The notes: generated by a model from the letters alone, not told the origin. A stretch of 64,000 bases of DNA from Roseovarius sp. W115 (GCF_032842945.2 NZ_CP146606.1:2918501-2982500); one strand, 5' to 3'. Shown: positions 37,335 through 47,781, numbered from the stretch's first letter. Translations and numbers: made by a program.

Positions 37335-37547
37335 ATGAACGACAAAGACGCATTGTCGAAGAAAGGCCGACGGGCCGGGCTGGTGATTGCCGGCACGGGC
37401 GTGTTTTGGGTGTTGATCACCCTCATCGGCGAGAAAGAGGGCTTTGGCGTGCAGCTGCGGCTCTTCTTCGACGTGTTGGCACTGTTGGGCTTTCTTTTTG
37501 CCTTTTGGCTCATCTACCAGATCTGGCGCGACAGCCGGGATAATTAG
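37335..37547 (+). CDS. DUF5337 family membrane protein
   Basis: The 70-residue protein has two transmembrane helices (about 15-31 and 42-63) and a charged C-terminus ([10 protein letters not shown]). Short proteins of this kind are known in Rhodobacterales nuo operons and are classed as DUF5337. It lies 13 bases after the helix-hairpin-helix membrane protein and 11 before nuoF. It may be an accessory subunit or assembly factor; this is inference. Confidence 0.82.
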   Translation: MNDKDALSKKGRRAGLVIAGTGVFWVLITLIGEKEGFGVQLRLFFDVLALLGFLFAFWLIYQIWRDSRDN

Positions 37548-37558
37548 AGGTTAACGGG

Positions 37559-38854
37559 ATGCTGAAAGATCAGGATCGGATTTTTACCAACCTTTACGGG
37601 ATGCATGACCGCAGCCTGAAAGGAGCCAAGGCGAGAGGTCATTGGGATGGCACGGCCAAGATCCTGCAAAACGGTCGGGATTGGATCGTGGATCAAATGA
37701 AGGCCTCGGGCCTACGTGGGCGCGGCGGTGCGGGTTTCCCCACCGGTTTGAAGTGGTCCTTCATGCCCAAGGAAAGCGATGGGCGTCCGGCTTACCTCGT
37801 GGTCAATGCCGACGAGTCCGAACCGGGCACCTGCAAAGACCGAGAGATCATGCGCCACGATCCGCACACGCTGGTCGAGGGCTGCCTGATTGCCAGTTTC
37901 GCGATGCAGGCGCATGCCTGTTACATCTATATTCGTGGCGAGTATATCCGCGAAAAAGAAGCGCTTCAGAATGCGATTGATGAGGCGTATGAGGCGGGTC
38001 TGGTGGGCAAAAATGCCTGCAAGTCAGGCTACGACTTTGACATTTACCTGCATCACGGGGCCGGGGCCTATATCTGCGGTGAGGAAACAGCCCTTCTGGA
38101 AAGCCTTGAGGGCAAAAAGGGCATGCCACGCATGAAGCCGCCGTTTCCGGCCGGGGCAGGTCTCTATGGCTGTCCGACGACCGTGAACAATGTGGAATCG
38201 ATTGCCGTGGTGCCGACCATCCTGCGGCGTGGGCCGGAGTGGTTCGCCAGCTTTGGACGGCCCAACAATTCGGGCACCAAGATTTTCGCCGTCTCGGGCC
38301 ATGTGAACAATCCTTGCGTGGTGGAAGACGCCATGTCGATCAGTTTTGAGGAGCTGATTGAAAAACATTGTGGCGGCATTCGTGGCGGCTGGGGCAATCT
38401 CAAGGCGGTTATCCCGGGTGGCTCATCGGTTCCGTGCGTGCGCGGCGAGAACATGAAAGACGCGGTGATGGATTTCGACGCGCTGCGCGAGGTGGGATCC
38501 TCGCTCGGCACGGCGGCAGTGATCGTGATGGATCAGAGTACCGACATCATCAAGGCGATCTGGCGGCTCAGCAAATTCTACAAGCACGAAAGCTGTGGTC
38601 AGTGCACGCCGTGCCGTGAGGGCACGGGCTGGATGATGCGGGTCATGGACCGGCTGGTCAAAGGTGAGGCCGAGGTCGAGGAGATCGACATGCTGTTTGA
38701 TGTGACCAAACAGGTTGAAGGTCACACAATCTGTGCGCTTGGCGACGCGGCGGCCTGGCCCATTCAGGGGCTGATCCGGAATTTCCGCGATGAGATTGAG
38801 GACCGCATCAAAGCGCAGAAGACCGGCAAGGTTACAGCAGTGGCGGCGGAGTAG
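37559..38854 (+). CDS. nuoF: NADH-quinone oxidoreductase subunit F
   Basis: NuoF (51 kDa) oxidises NADH through FMN and cluster N3. The 431-residue protein has the NADH-binding [13 protein letters not shown] (near residues 53-65), the FMN-binding [14 protein letters not shown], and cluster ligands in [12 protein letters not shown] (near 344-355) and [13 protein letters not shown]. The length matches the family. It ends 3 bases before a small membrane protein gene. Confidence 0.98.
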   Translation: MLKDQDRIFTNLYGMHDRSLKGAKARGHWDGTAKILQNGRDWIVDQMKASGLRGRGGAGFPTGLKWSFMPKESDGRPAYLVVNADESEPGTCKDREIMRHDPHTLVEGCLIASFAMQAHACYIYIRGEYIREKEALQNAIDEAYEAGLVGKNACKSGYDFDIYLHHGAGAYICGEETALLESLEGKKGMPRMKPPFPAGAGLYGCPTTVNNVESIAVVPTILRRGPEWFASFGRPNNSGTKIFAVSGHVNNPCVVEDAMSISFEELIEKHCGGIRGGWGNLKAVIPGGSSVPCVRGENMKDAVMDFDALREVGSSLGTAAVIVMDQSTDIIKAIWRLSKFYKHESCGQCTPCREGTGWMMRVMDRLVKGEAEVEEIDMLFDVTKQVEGHTICALGDAAAWPIQGLIRNFRDEIEDRIKAQKTGKVTAVAAE

Positions 38855-38857
38855 GGT

Positions 38858-39163
38858 ATGCAGTTCGACGCGATCATTTTTGGTCTAGTGTTGCGGGCGG
38901 GTTACCTGATCCCAGCGGCTGTACTTTTCCTGATGATCTACTATCGCGTCGGTCGGTTTGGACTTGGATGTAGCTTGGTTGCGTTGATGCTTGTCTGGCA
39001 GGCATCGGTTATTCAAATGATGATTTCAGACACGGACAGTCTTACCAGCATACCCAGTTATATTCGTGCGACATTGTCTGCTTGGGGATTCTTGTTCCCA
39101 CTTTTACCGATCTATTTCCTGTTGCCGAAACCTGACAGGTTTGGAGGGAAAAGCCGTGCTTAA
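38858..39163 (+). CDS. Small integral membrane protein in the nuo operon
   Basis: The 101-residue protein has about three membrane helices (AIIFGLVLRAGYLIPAAVLF; CSLVALMLVWQASV; and a C-terminal FLFPLLPIYFLLP). It starts 3 bases after the nuoF stop and overlaps the next gene's GTG start. I recognise no family. Base composition is somewhat more AT-rich than that of nuoF. Confidence 0.65.
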   Translation: MQFDAIIFGLVLRAGYLIPAAVLFLMIYYRVGRFGLGCSLVALMLVWQASVIQMMISDTDSLTSIPSYIRATLSAWGFLFPLLPIYFLLPKPDRFGGKSRA

Positions 39164-39644
39164 GTCTCGACTGCATCTGGCCCAATTCAATATCGGTCGC
39201 ATGACCTATGATCTCGACGACCCGCGGGCCGCCGATTTCGTAGCGGGCATTGATATGTTAAATCGGATTGCCGAGCGCAGTGATGGGTTCGTCTGGAAAT
39301 ATGAGACGGATGTCGGTGGCGTTGTGCAGGAAGATGTGGACAATGATCCGCGCATGCTGGTGAACCTGACGGTCTGGGAAAGCATTGAGGCCTTGCGTCA
39401 GTATGTTTGGAAAACGCTGCACAAGCATTTTTTAAGCCGCAAGCGGGAATGGTTCACGCCCTTGGGGCGCGCGCATTTCGTAATGTGGTGGGTCCAAAAA
39501 GGTCAAATCCCGACGCTTAAGCAAGCGATGGATCGTCTTGATCACCTGCGGCAAAACGGCGACAGCGAGTATGCATTCGGGTGGTCGCATTTGAATGGCG
39601 GCTCGTTTATGCCAGAGCGTGACGCCAGAACGGTCTTGGGGTGA
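39156..39644 (+). CDS. DUF3291 domain-containing protein
   Basis: The 162-residue protein matches DUF3291, an ABM-like fold of unknown function. Typical features are LAQFNIGRMTYDLDDPR, the FVWKYETD strand, the SIEALRQYVWKTLHKHFL helix and FVMWWVQKGQIPTLKQAM. GTG at 39156 follows GGAGGGAA and overlaps the previous stop. No signal peptide is seen. Along with the gene after nuoB it is the second ABM-type fold in this operon. Confidence 0.82.
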   Translation: MLKSRLHLAQFNIGRMTYDLDDPRAADFVAGIDMLNRIAERSDGFVWKYETDVGGVVQEDVDNDPRMLVNLTVWESIEALRQYVWKTLHKHFLSRKREWFTPLGRAHFVMWWVQKGQIPTLKQAMDRLDHLRQNGDSEYAFGWSHLNGGSFMPERDARTVLG

Positions 39645-39645
39645 A

Positions 39646-40065
39646 ATGATGGAAGCATTTGCAGAATACGGACATGCCATCGCGTCGGTCGCATTAACCG
39701 TGATTTTCGGGCTTGTGATGAGCCCGCTGGCCGCCATGCGCAAAACCGGAGCCGGGCTGGCGCCGGGGGCTGAGCCGGAGGCGGATTACGGCAGTTCGGT
39801 TTATCGCTGGCATCGTGCTTATGCGAATCTGTCGGAAACGATGGGGTTCTTTGTGGCTTCGGTGGCCGCGGCCATTCTGGCAGGGGCCGATCCGTTTTGG
39901 GTGAACCTGCTCGCCTCACTCTTTTTCGTAAGCCGTCTGGTGCTCGCCTTTGTCCACATCAAAGGCATCGGCAAACCCGATATGAGCGCGCGGTCCTTTC
40001 TCTATGTCGCAGGCTGGCTGGCCAGCATCATTTTGTGCCTGATGGCAGTTTTGGCGGTGTTATGA
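39646..40065 (+). CDS. MAPEG family membrane protein
   Basis: The 139-residue protein has four predicted helices and the MAPEG-type motif YRWHRAYANLSETMGFFV near residue 50, as in membrane-associated eicosanoid/glutathione metabolism proteins. Bacterial members are small glutathione-dependent or uncharacterised membrane proteins. The start is the first ATG of ATGATG at 39646. It overlaps the next lipoprotein gene. Its place in the nuo operon suggests an inner-membrane role, but the substrate is unknown. Confidence 0.82.
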   Translation: MMEAFAEYGHAIASVALTVIFGLVMSPLAAMRKTGAGLAPGAEPEADYGSSVYRWHRAYANLSETMGFFVASVAAAILAGADPFWVNLLASLFFVSRLVLAFVHIKGIGKPDMSARSFLYVAGWLASIILCLMAVLAVL

Positions 40066-40433
40066 TGCTGATGGTGAGTGATCCCAAGCGCTTTGGGTGG
40101 CGCGCAACGATTGTGCTGAGCCTTCTGGTGGCCAGCATGGTCTTGTCCGCCTGTGGTCGAAAGAACGAACGTATTCTCTTTGATGGCAACTTTTACAAGT
40201 CCAGAGCTAAGCACACGTCGGATGACCGTCAAAGTTTTGTTGTCAGAGTGTCGCGCGCAGATCAGGGTTTGAACGGCGCAAGGGCCGCTGGAGAGCATGA
40301 AGGCAGGCGGTATTGTATCGAGAATTTCGGAACGTCCGAAATTGCATGGGTCAATGGCCCGGATGCAGACGACGCTGTTTTGAAACGCGACGGCAATAGG
40401 CTGATCCTCGACGGACGGTGTGTGCTTTGGTAA
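40062..40433 (+). CDS. Putative lipoprotein in the nuo operon
   Basis: The 123-residue protein has a hydrophobic segment (TIVLSLLVASMVLSAC) ending in a lipobox LSAC near residue 31. The mature part (ERILFDGNFYKSRAKH) is followed by two Cys. ATGATG at 40062 overlaps the MAPEG stop; a Met at 40071 could be the true start and would give a more usual signal peptide length. No family is recognised. Confidence 0.7.
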   Translation: MMLMVSDPKRFGWRATIVLSLLVASMVLSACGRKNERILFDGNFYKSRAKHTSDDRQSFVVRVSRADQGLNGARAAGEHEGRRYCIENFGTSEIAWVNGPDADDAVLKRDGNRLILDGRCVLW

Positions 40434-40493
40434 CTTTCTCTTTCATATCAGGATCTTGGTCCGTGTGTTATTGCATATCACACGCGTCCGGAA

Positions 40494-40512
40494 CCATCTG
40501 CCTTGCAGATGG
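40494..40512 (+). other. Perfect 8-bp stem-loop inside the nuo operon
   Basis: CCATCTGC-CTT-GCAGATGG forms a strong hairpin in the 127-bp gap before the DUF5333 gene. A second, weaker inverted repeat (GTGTG/CACAC) lies 30 bases upstream. There is no T-tract after it, so it is more likely an RNA-processing or stability element than a terminator. Confidence 0.55.
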
Positions 40513-40560
40513 GGTCGCGGATGGTCCGTGCCCTGATCTTGTGACAAGAGGAGTCATCCA

Positions 40561-40962
40561 ATGAAGTGGGTATCGAGCATTGTTCTGAGTGCGGTCATTG
40601 CGGTTTCAGCAGGGTCTGCACAGGCAGGACTAGCGGACGAACAGGACATCAATCAAAGGCTCTTGGTGGTTGCGGCTGCGGATAAAATTCGTCGCGCCTG
40701 TGATGGCATCGGCGCACGGCTGTTCAAGGCGCGGTCTTACATCAATCAAACCAAGGATTTGGCGGCGGATCGTGGCTACAGCGACGCTGATATCGACGCC
40801 TATATCAACGACAAGGCGGAAAAGGCGAAAATGCGCGAACGGCGCAATGCCTATTTCAAATCCAAAGGTGCCAGCAATCTTGATGCCCAGAGTCTGTGTG
40901 TTCTGGGTCAGGCCGAGATGTCGCAAGGCACGCAAATCGGCCAGTTGTTGAGGGCAAAGTGA
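40561..40962 (+). CDS. DUF5333 family exported protein
   Basis: The 133-residue protein has a signal peptide (cleavage after GSAQA near residue 22) and a helical mature part with two Cys. It fits the Rhodobacterales-restricted DUF5333 family found in nuo operons. ATG follows AAGAGGAG closely. The following lipoprotein gene overlaps its stop. A periplasmic partner of complex I is possible, but the function is unknown. Confidence 0.82.
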   Translation: MKWVSSIVLSAVIAVSAGSAQAGLADEQDINQRLLVVAAADKIRRACDGIGARLFKARSYINQTKDLAADRGYSDADIDAYINDKAEKAKMRERRNAYFKSKGASNLDAQSLCVLGQAEMSQGTQIGQLLRAK

Positions 40963-41303
40963 CGATCGGGGCGCGCATATCCTGTTTTGCAGCCCTGGCA
41001 ACGGGGCCGCTTGCGGCATGTGGTGCAGCGCCCGATCAAGACGCGGCCTGTTACGGCAAGTCCACAACCATTGAAGGCACCGAAGCTTGTGTGACCCTGA
41101 TCCATGAAGAGGGCCGCAAGGGCTTTGGTGCCTTTGTTCATCCCCGTACTGTCAGTCGGCAAGGCGCGGTTCGCGCAGCACTTGGGCCGGCACAAACCCA
41201 TTGCGCCCAGGCTTTTGGTCTGCGGGCTGATCCCAACCTGACAATCCAAAAAGGCGGCTGGGCGATGCCCGGTGCCTGGGAAATCACAGGAAACTGCATA
41301 TGA
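40959..41303 (+). CDS. Putative lipoprotein upstream of nuoG
   Basis: The 114-residue protein starts at a GTG overlapping the DUF5333 stop (GTGA). A short signal sequence ends in a lipobox-like LAAC. The mature part has further Cys (ACYGKS, EACVTL, HCAQAF, GNC) that could pair in the periplasm. It overlaps nuoG by ATGA. No family is recognised. Confidence 0.7.
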   Translation: MTIGARISCFAALATGPLAACGAAPDQDAACYGKSTTIEGTEACVTLIHEEGRKGFGAFVHPRTVSRQGAVRAALGPAQTHCAQAFGLRADPNLTIQKGGWAMPGAWEITGNCI

Positions 41304-43318
41304 GCGATCTTCGCAAAATCATCATTGATGACCAGGAAGTGGAAGTGGATGGGGCGATGACCCTGATCCAGGCCTGTGAAGTGGCGGGTATCGAGATCCC
41401 GCGCTTTTGCTACCATGAACGGTTGTCGATTGCGGGCAACTGCCGGATGTGTCTTGTTGAGGTCGTCGGCGGGCCGCCGAAACCGGCGGCGTCTTGTGCC
41501 ATGCAGGTGCGCGACCTGCGGCCCGGACCCGAGGGACAGCCTCCGGTCGTCAAGACCAACTCGCCGATGGTCAAGAAGGCCCGCGAAGGGGTGATGGAAT
41601 TCCTGCTGATCAACCATCCGCTCGATTGCCCGATCTGCGATCAGGGGGGCGAATGTGACCTGCAGGATCAGGCCATGGCCTATGGTGTGGACTTCAGCCG
41701 CTTCCGTGAAGCTAAGCGGGCGGTTGAGGATTTGGATCTTGGGCCACTTGTCGAAACTCATATGACCCGCTGCATTTCCTGCACGCGCTGTGTGCGCTTT
41801 ACAACTGAGGTCGCGGGCATCACGCAAATGGGCCAGACAGGCCGGGGCGAGGATGCCGAGATCACGTCCTATCTGGGCGAGACGTTGGACAGCAATCTAC
41901 AGGGCAACATCATTGATCTTTGCCCGGTGGGGGCGCTGGTGAGCAAGCCTTATGCCTTTACCGCGCGGCCCTGGGAGTTGACCAAGACGGAAACCATCGA
42001 CGTGATGGATGCGTTGGGGTCGAACATTCGCGTCGACACCAAGGGACGCGAAGTGATGCGCATCCTGCCGCGCAACCATGATGGCGTGAACGAGGAATGG
42101 ATTTCGGACAAGACACGCTTTGTCTGGGATGGCCTGCGCCGTCAACGTCTGGACAAGCCTTACATTCGTGAGAACGGCAAATTGCGCCCGGCAAGCTGGG
42201 CGGAAGCACTAGGAGCTGCCGCCGCGGCGATGAAGGACAAAAAGGTTGCGGGCCTTGTTGGCGATCTGGCCCCGGTCGAGGCGGCGTTCGCGCTCAAGCA
42301 ATTGGTCGAGGGGCAGGGCGGCTCTGTCGAATGCCGGACTGATGGTGCAAAGCTGCCTGCAGGCAATCGTTCGGCCTATGTGGGCACGGCCGCGATTGAG
42401 GATGTCGACGTAGCTGACAAGATTCTTCTGATCGGTACCAATCCGCGTCTGGAAGCTCCTGTGCTGAACGCGCGCATTCGCAAGGCCTGGAGCCAGGGGG
42501 CGGATGTGGTGATGGTCGGCGAAGCGGTCGATCTGACCTATGACTATGAGCATATGGGAATTGACCGTGCTGCGTTGGCCCATGTGGCAGAGCTCGATAT
42601 GACCGAGCTGCACGACAAGAACTGCATTGCGATTGTTGGACAAGGCGCCCTGACCGGCGAAGATGGCGCGGCGGTTCTGGCGACGGTTCAGGCCATTTGT
42701 GAGAAATCAGGCGGCAAGATGCTTGTCCTGCATACGGCGGCGGGTCGTGTGGGCGCGATGGATGCGGGCTGCGTGACCGAAGGCGGTATTACAGCCGCGC
42801 TCGAAGGCGCCGATGTGGTCTACAACCTTGGTGCCGACGAGATCGAGATCGCATCAGGGCCTTTTGTGATTTATCAAGGCAGCCATGGCGACCGTGGCGC
42901 GCATCGCGCCGACATCATCCTGCCGGGCGCGGCATATACAGAAGAGCAAGGGCTGTTTGTGAACACCGAAGGGCGTCCGCAACTGGCGCTTCGGGCGGGG
43001 CATCCGCCGGGTGAGGCCAAGGAAAACTGGGCCATTCTGCGCGCGCTTTCGGGAGAGATGGGATCGGCCTTGTCTTATGACAGCCTTGCGCAGCTGCGTC
43101 AGGCGCTCGTGGCCGAGGTGCCGCATCTGGCGCAGGTGGACGATGTTCCGGAAAACGCGTGGACCGCAGTGCCCGCGGGCAAGCTAGGCAAGGGCGTTTT
43201 GCAATCGGTAGTGGGTGATTTCTATCTGACCAACCCGGTTGCCCGTGCAAGCCAACTGATGGCCGAACTCAGCGCCAACGCCAAAGCGCGCCAGTCCGAG
43301 CCGGTGGCGGCAGAGTGA
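41300..43318 (+). CDS. nuoG: NADH-quinone oxidoreductase subunit G
   Basis: NuoG (75 kDa) relays electrons through clusters N1b, N4 and N5. The 672-residue protein has an N-terminal ferredoxin domain ([29 protein letters not shown]). The His-Cys3 N5 motif is [16 protein letters not shown], the N4 motif is [10 protein letters not shown], and the C-terminal part is molybdopterin-oxidoreductase-like. The extra N7 cluster motif of E. coli and Thermus is absent, as in mitochondria. It overlaps the next gene (GTGA). Confidence 0.97.
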   Translation: MSDLRKIIIDDQEVEVDGAMTLIQACEVAGIEIPRFCYHERLSIAGNCRMCLVEVVGGPPKPAASCAMQVRDLRPGPEGQPPVVKTNSPMVKKAREGVMEFLLINHPLDCPICDQGGECDLQDQAMAYGVDFSRFREAKRAVEDLDLGPLVETHMTRCISCTRCVRFTTEVAGITQMGQTGRGEDAEITSYLGETLDSNLQGNIIDLCPVGALVSKPYAFTARPWELTKTETIDVMDALGSNIRVDTKGREVMRILPRNHDGVNEEWISDKTRFVWDGLRRQRLDKPYIRENGKLRPASWAEALGAAAAAMKDKKVAGLVGDLAPVEAAFALKQLVEGQGGSVECRTDGAKLPAGNRSAYVGTAAIEDVDVADKILLIGTNPRLEAPVLNARIRKAWSQGADVVMVGEAVDLTYDYEHMGIDRAALAHVAELDMTELHDKNCIAIVGQGALTGEDGAAVLATVQAICEKSGGKMLVLHTAAGRVGAMDAGCVTEGGITAALEGADVVYNLGADEIEIASGPFVIYQGSHGDRGAHRADIILPGAAYTEEQGLFVNTEGRPQLALRAGHPPGEAKENWAILRALSGEMGSALSYDSLAQLRQALVAEVPHLAQVDDVPENAWTAVPAGKLGKGVLQSVVGDFYLTNPVARASQLMAELSANAKARQSEPVAAE

Positions 43319-43731
43319 TCCCGATTGCGTCACATATCGCGCCTGTCGCGCTTTTGTGCCTGACGGCCTGTACCGTGTCCGACGGTGGCGATGGAGCTGT
43401 GACCTCAGCGGCGACCGGCAGCACAGCCGAGTATCTTGGCATCGAGACGCGGCTTCTGGATGGGGATCTGGTGAATTTCAACGTGGCCATGCGCGGCGCG
43501 CAATCCTCTGAGGATGTCGCGCGCTACGCGGAATGTGCGGCGGCGGAATACACGCTCATCCGGGGCTATGGATTCGCGCGTCACCTGCGTACAAATGTGG
43601 ATGAAGCGGGTGGCGTCTGGACCGCAGATGCGGTTTACACCATCTCGCCATCCTTGCCCGATGGCATAAAGAAAATCGACGCGGAAGTCGTCGCCGCCAA
43701 TTGCGCGGAAAACGGGATACCGAGGGTTTGA
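43315..43731 (+). CDS. Putative lipoprotein between nuoG and nuoH
   Basis: The 138-residue protein starts at a GTG overlapping the nuoG stop. The N-terminal [14 protein letters not shown] ends in a lipobox LTAC (Cys near 19). The mature part contains a Gly/Ala/Ser-rich linker and a small domain with two Cys ([17 protein letters not shown]). It ends 7 bases before nuoH. The family is not recognised. Confidence 0.7.
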   Translation: MIPIASHIAPVALLCLTACTVSDGGDGAVTSAATGSTAEYLGIETRLLDGDLVNFNVAMRGAQSSEDVARYAECAAAEYTLIRGYGFARHLRTNVDEAGGVWTADAVYTISPSLPDGIKKIDAEVVAANCAENGIPRV

Positions 43732-43738
43732 GGGGCTG

Positions 43739-44776
43739 ATGGCTGAATTTCTGACAACACCGCTGGGAACATTGGTGATCATCGTGGCGCAATGCCTTGC
43801 CGTTGTGGGCTTTGTGATGGTCTCGCTTTTGTTCCTCGTCTACGGCGACCGCAAGATCTGGGCCGCAGTACAGATGCGACGCGGGCCCAATGTGGTGGGC
43901 GCTTACGGGCTTTTGCAGACCGTGGCGGACGCACTCAAATACGTGGTCAAAGAGGTGGTCGTTCCAGCAGGCGCTGACAAGACCGTGTTCATGCTGGCCC
44001 CCATGGCCAGCTTTGTTTTGGCGGTGCTGGCCTGGGCGGTGATTCCGCTCAATGAGGGCTGGGTTCTGAGCGATATTAATGTCGCCATCCTGTTTGTCTT
44101 CGCGGTGTCCTCGCTGGAGGTCTACGGCGTGATCATGGGCGGCTGGGCGTCGAACTCGAAATATCCGTTCCTCGGCTCGCTGCGCTCTGCGGCGCAGATG
44201 ATTTCCTACGAGGTGTCCATTGGCCTCATCATCGTGGGGGTGATCATCTCCACCGGGTCTATGAACTTTGGCAATATCGTTGCCGCGCAAGACACCGCCT
44301 ATGGGTTCTTTGGGTGGTACTGGCTGCCACATCTGCCGATGGTGTTCCTGTTCTTCATCTCGGCATTGGCCGAAACCAACCGCCCGCCGTTCGACTTGCC
44401 GGAGGCGGAGTCAGAGCTGGTCGCGGGTTATCAGGTCGAGTATTCCTCCACGCCGTTCCTTTTGTTCATGGCGGGCGAATATATTGCCATCTTCCTGATG
44501 TGTGCGCTGACCTCGCTCATGTTCTTCGGCGGCTGGCTGTCGCCCATTCCGGGCATCCCGGACGGGGTAGGGTGGATGATCGCCAAAATGGCGTTCTTCT
44601 TCTTCATCTTCGCAATGGTCAAGGCGATCACGCCGCGCTACCGCTATGACCAGTTGATGCGCATCGGCTGGAAAGTATTCTTGCCACTCTCACTGGCCTG
44701 GGTGGTGATCATCGCCTTCCTGGCGAAATTCGAAGTCTTTGGGGCCTTCTGGGCCCGCTACGCGATGGGAGGCTGA
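43739..44776 (+). CDS. nuoH: NADH-quinone oxidoreductase subunit H
   Basis: NuoH (ND1-like) is the membrane subunit that forms the roof of the quinone tunnel. The 345-residue protein has about eight helices, with the conserved loops [21 protein letters not shown] ([13 protein letters not shown]) and [20 protein letters not shown], the signature of ND1. The start at 43739 gives the usual N-terminus. The next gene starts at a TTG 4 bases later, using the GGGAGG near the nuoH end. Confidence 0.97.
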   Translation: MAEFLTTPLGTLVIIVAQCLAVVGFVMVSLLFLVYGDRKIWAAVQMRRGPNVVGAYGLLQTVADALKYVVKEVVVPAGADKTVFMLAPMASFVLAVLAWAVIPLNEGWVLSDINVAILFVFAVSSLEVYGVIMGGWASNSKYPFLGSLRSAAQMISYEVSIGLIIVGVIISTGSMNFGNIVAAQDTAYGFFGWYWLPHLPMVFLFFISALAETNRPPFDLPEAESELVAGYQVEYSSTPFLLFMAGEYIAIFLMCALTSLMFFGGWLSPIPGIPDGVGWMIAKMAFFFFIFAMVKAITPRYRYDQLMRIGWKVFLPLSLAWVVIIAFLAKFEVFGAFWARYAMGG

Positions 44777-44780
44777 TCTC

Positions 44781-45548
44781 TTGGGGATCGACTGCGTCCT
44801 TTTTGACCGACTGGTCGAGCTTTCGACCCGGTTCCAGCCCAAGGGCCGGAGCCTGATGCTGGGCCGTCAGGGCTTTCGCATTCAGACGCAGTTTCGCCAG
44901 TTCTATGAACAGTCCTTGCAGACGCATGGGCGGGACGACAAACGGTTCGACTATCTGCAAGAGGATGGCTACTCCGAGACACTGCTTGAAAAGCTTGGCT
45001 TTGGCGCGGTTGAGACAATGGATTTCTCAGGCTATGAGGGGGCGCAGGTCATTCATGATCTCAACACGCTGCCGTCTGAGGAGTTGGAAGATCAGTTTGA
45101 GTTCATCTTTGATGGGGGCACGATTGAGCATGTGTTCAACGTACCCAACGCGTTGGAATCGGTACTCAGAATGCTGAAAGTGGGTGGGCGGTTTGTCTCG
45201 GCCAATGGACTCAATGGCTGGTACGGGCATGGCATGTATCAGTTCAACCCCGAGCTTGTCTGGACCTTCTGGAAACGCGCCTGCAACTGTAATGTCATTG
45301 ATTGCCGGGCGGTGCCGATTGAACCCACGTCAGAGTTTGGGCAGGTTGAATTCGAAGACCCTGCCAACACCGGCGTGCGGCTCAAGCTGGCCAACCGGAT
45401 CGGACCGGGACGTACGTATCTGTACTATGAGGTGGAAAAGACCGCCGCGTCCCATCTGCCGAAATATGCGCTGCAAAGCGACTACGAGACCAAGTGGCAA
45501 GGCCACGAGAATGCCGGGGAGACCCGGTTTGAAGAGATGAGGGCGTAA
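44781..45548 (+). CDS. Putative SAM-dependent methyltransferase-like protein in the nuo operon
   Basis: The 255-residue protein has a plausible class I methyltransferase core. FIFDGGTIEHVFNVPNALES resembles the motif-IV acidic turn, and MLKVGGRFVSANGLNGWYG the post-motif strand. A classical Gly-rich motif I is weak or missing. The proposed TTG start at 44781 has GGGAGG 8 bases upstream; an ATG at 44739 lies within nuoH. It lies between nuoH and nuoI, where no such gene is expected. A protein- or quinone-methylating role is conjecture. Confidence 0.62.
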   Translation: MGIDCVLFDRLVELSTRFQPKGRSLMLGRQGFRIQTQFRQFYEQSLQTHGRDDKRFDYLQEDGYSETLLEKLGFGAVETMDFSGYEGAQVIHDLNTLPSEELEDQFEFIFDGGTIEHVFNVPNALESVLRMLKVGGRFVSANGLNGWYGHGMYQFNPELVWTFWKRACNCNVIDCRAVPIEPTSEFGQVEFEDPANTGVRLKLANRIGPGRTYLYYEVEKTAASHLPKYALQSDYETKWQGHENAGETRFEEMRA

Positions 45549-45551
45549 CGC

Positions 45552-46046
45552 ATGACTCAGATCGATTATGGACGCGCTGCGGGATACTTCCTGCTTAAGG
45601 ACTTCTTCGTCGGCTTCAAGCTGGGGCTGAAGTATTTCTTTGCACCCAAGGCGACGCTGAACTACCCGCATGAGAAAGGCCCGCTCAGCCCACGGTTTCG
45701 CGGTGAGCATGCGCTGCGCCGCTATCCCAATGGCGAAGAACGCTGCATCGCCTGCAAGCTCTGCGAGGCGATTTGCCCGGCGCAGGCCATCACCATCGAC
45801 GCCGAGCCGCGCGATGACGGAAGCCGCCGCACCACGCGCTATGACATCGACATGACCAAATGCATCTATTGCGGTTTCTGTCAGGAGGCCTGTCCGGTGG
45901 ATGCCATCGTTGAAGGGCCGAATTTCGAGTACGCCACCGAGACGCGCGAAGAGCTTTTCTATGACAAGGATAAGCTTTTGGATAACGGCGAGCGCTGGGA
46001 AGCGGAGATTGCCCGTAATCTTGAAATGGATGCGCCCTACAGATGA
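45552..46046 (+). CDS. nuoI: NADH-quinone oxidoreductase subunit I
   Basis: NuoI carries clusters N6a and N6b in the wire to N2. The 164-residue ferredoxin-like protein has two CX2CX2CX3CP sets: [12 protein letters not shown] (from residue 65) and [12 protein letters not shown] (from residue 104). The N-terminal [14 protein letters not shown] helix is the membrane-associated part. It overlaps the next gene by ATGA. Confidence 0.97.
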   Translation: MTQIDYGRAAGYFLLKDFFVGFKLGLKYFFAPKATLNYPHEKGPLSPRFRGEHALRRYPNGEERCIACKLCEAICPAQAITIDAEPRDDGSRRTTRYDIDMTKCIYCGFCQEACPVDAIVEGPNFEYATETREELFYDKDKLLDNGERWEAEIARNLEMDAPYR

Positions 46047-46456
46047 CTGACCCAGTGAACCCCTTTGCCGCCATGATGGCGCAGGCGCAGGAAATGGCGA
46101 AGGCCTTCAACCCTGCGCTGGAATCGTTTTCACCCAAGGACATAGAGGCGCTTTGGCCCACCATGCCCAAGGAATTCATGGAGATGATGTTTGGCAAGGG
46201 AATTTCCAAGGAAGGGCTGGATGCGCGCACACGGCTTCTGATCACGCTGGCGGGGCTGACCATGCTGGGCGCGCAGAGCGACACGCAGATGCGCATGACC
46301 GTGCGCCACGCTTTGGAAGCGGGGGCCACCAAGGATGAAATTGCCGAGACCATCGCGATGATGTCGATGTTTGCCGGTATTCCGTCGATGAACCGGGCGA
46401 TGGAGTTTGCCCGTCAGGTTCTCGATGAGCACGAAGACAAGGATGAAGAGACATGA
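46043..46456 (+). CDS. Carboxymuconolactone decarboxylase-like (AhpD-fold) protein
   Basis: The 137-residue all-helical protein matches the CMD/AhpD fold: [46 protein letters not shown]. The CxxC of AhpD peroxidases and most active members is missing (the loop has LGAQSD), so it is unlikely to be a thiol peroxidase. It overlaps nuoI and nuoJ on both sides. It may be a structural accessory in the operon. Confidence 0.8.
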   Translation: MTDPVNPFAAMMAQAQEMAKAFNPALESFSPKDIEALWPTMPKEFMEMMFGKGISKEGLDARTRLLITLAGLTMLGAQSDTQMRMTVRHALEAGATKDEIAETIAMMSMFAGIPSMNRAMEFARQVLDEHEDKDEET

Positions 46457-47061
46457 GTGTCGCGGTATTTTCCTTTTACCTCTTTGCCATATCAGCGCTG
46501 GTCGGCGGGCTGTTCACGGTGATCAGCCGCAATCCGGTGCATTCGGTGCTCTGGCTAATCCTGTCGTTCATTAGTGCGGCGGGGCTTTTCGTGCTGTTGG
46601 GGGCCGAGTTCGTCGCGATGCTGTTGATTATCGTTTATGTGGGCGCTGTGGCGGTTTTGTTCCTCTTCGTGGTCATGATGCTTGATGTGGATTTTGCAGA
46701 GCTGAAGGCGGAAATGGCGAAATACATGCCCCTGGCGTTGCTAATCGGGGTGATCCTCTTGATGCAGTTCGGCGTCGCCTTTGGCAATTGGCAAATAGCC
46801 GATGGGGCGGAGAGTGCACGCGGGGCGGTGACGCCGTCGGATATGGAAAACACGCGTGCGCTGGGGATGATCCTCTATGACAAGTATTTCCTGCTGTTCC
46901 AGCTTTCGGGCCTGATCCTGCTGGTTGCCATGGTCGGGGCAATTGCGCTGACACTACGGCACCGCTCGGACGTCAAACGCCAGGATGTTCTGGCGCAGAT
47001 GTACCGGGATCCTGCCAAGGCGATGGAACTCAAGGACGTGAAACCGGGGCAGGGGCTTTGA
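46453..47061 (+). CDS. nuoJ: NADH-quinone oxidoreductase subunit J
   Basis: NuoJ (ND6-like) is a five-helix membrane subunit next to NuoK and NuoA. The 202-residue protein has the typical [20 protein letters not shown] and the pi-bulge helix region [26 protein letters not shown]. The C-terminal part is cytoplasmic and charged ([17 protein letters not shown]). The next gene starts at a TTG overlapping its stop. Confidence 0.97.
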   Translation: MSVAVFSFYLFAISALVGGLFTVISRNPVHSVLWLILSFISAAGLFVLLGAEFVAMLLIIVYVGAVAVLFLFVVMMLDVDFAELKAEMAKYMPLALLIGVILLMQFGVAFGNWQIADGAESARGAVTPSDMENTRALGMILYDKYFLLFQLSGLILLVAMVGAIALTLRHRSDVKRQDVLAQMYRDPAKAMELKDVKPGQGL

Positions 47062-47537
47062 TCGCCAAGAGCACATATGCACTGGCCCTGGGGCTGGTCA
47101 TGACGGGGGCAGGCGCCTGCGCTGCGGTGAGCCTCACGGACTGCGCGCGCACCACGCATATCAGCCATGGTGGCGAGGATATGCACCGCGATCTGGGCGA
47201 GGGCCGTGTCATGTGGCGCGACTGGTGGAGCCAGGAGGCGACCGCGTCAACTTATGTGATCGTTGATTGCGCCGAGGGCCGGGCCTTGAGGTTCCTGACA
47301 GCGGCAGAGAACCTGAGTGATGAGCCACCTTTTGACCGCACTGAGGCGGCATTGAAGATCGTGGAGCGCCATCAAAGCGGCGCGAGGGTCTTTGCGACGC
47401 TGGAGCGTATGGCAGTGGATTTGGAAGACGAGGCGCGCAATGTGACCATTGAGGCGCTGAGCGCAGAACCCTGCGCCTGTGCGGCGCTCTATGCCGACGC
47501 GCGCGGTGATCGAAAGGCGTTTCAGCTAGACGGCTGA
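47058..47537 (+). CDS. Exported hypothetical protein in the nuo operon
   Basis: The 159-residue protein uses a TTG overlapping the nuoJ stop (TTGA). A signal peptide ([15 protein letters not shown]) is followed by a mature part with Cys pairs ([23 protein letters not shown]). It looks periplasmic. No family is recognised. The unusual start codon and overlap suggest low, coupled expression. Confidence 0.62.
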   Translation: MIAKSTYALALGLVMTGAGACAAVSLTDCARTTHISHGGEDMHRDLGEGRVMWRDWWSQEATASTYVIVDCAEGRALRFLTAAENLSDEPPFDRTEAALKIVERHQSGARVFATLERMAVDLEDEARNVTIEALSAEPCACAALYADARGDRKAFQLDG

Positions 47538-47559
47538 GGCGAGCGGACAAGAGGACGGA

Positions 47560-47781
47560 ATGGACGACGCATACGACACATACCGCCAGAAAAAGGCCAG
47601 ACGCCAGCGCGTCGTGGTCTGCGGCGTTGTGCTCTTTGCGCTTGCCCCGGCTGTGGTGCTCGGCTTGCCGATCAAGGGATTGGATTTTGCTGGACTGGCC
47701 AAGACGGGTTTTGCCCCGGCGCTGGTTGTCGATCCGGGCTGTGAGAGATATGGGACAGGCGGGGTCGCCTGCGCCGACTAA
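47560..47781 (+). CDS. Small membrane protein upstream of nuoK
   Basis: The 73-residue protein has a positively charged N-terminus ([10 protein letters not shown]), a single helix ([19 protein letters not shown]) and a C-terminal tail with two Cys. The orientation would place the tail in the periplasm. ATG follows GAGGACGG. It lies 35 bases before nuoK. No family is recognised. Confidence 0.6.
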   Translation: MDDAYDTYRQKKARRQRVVVCGVVLFALAPAVVLGLPIKGLDFAGLAKTGFAPALVVDPGCERYGTGGVACAD

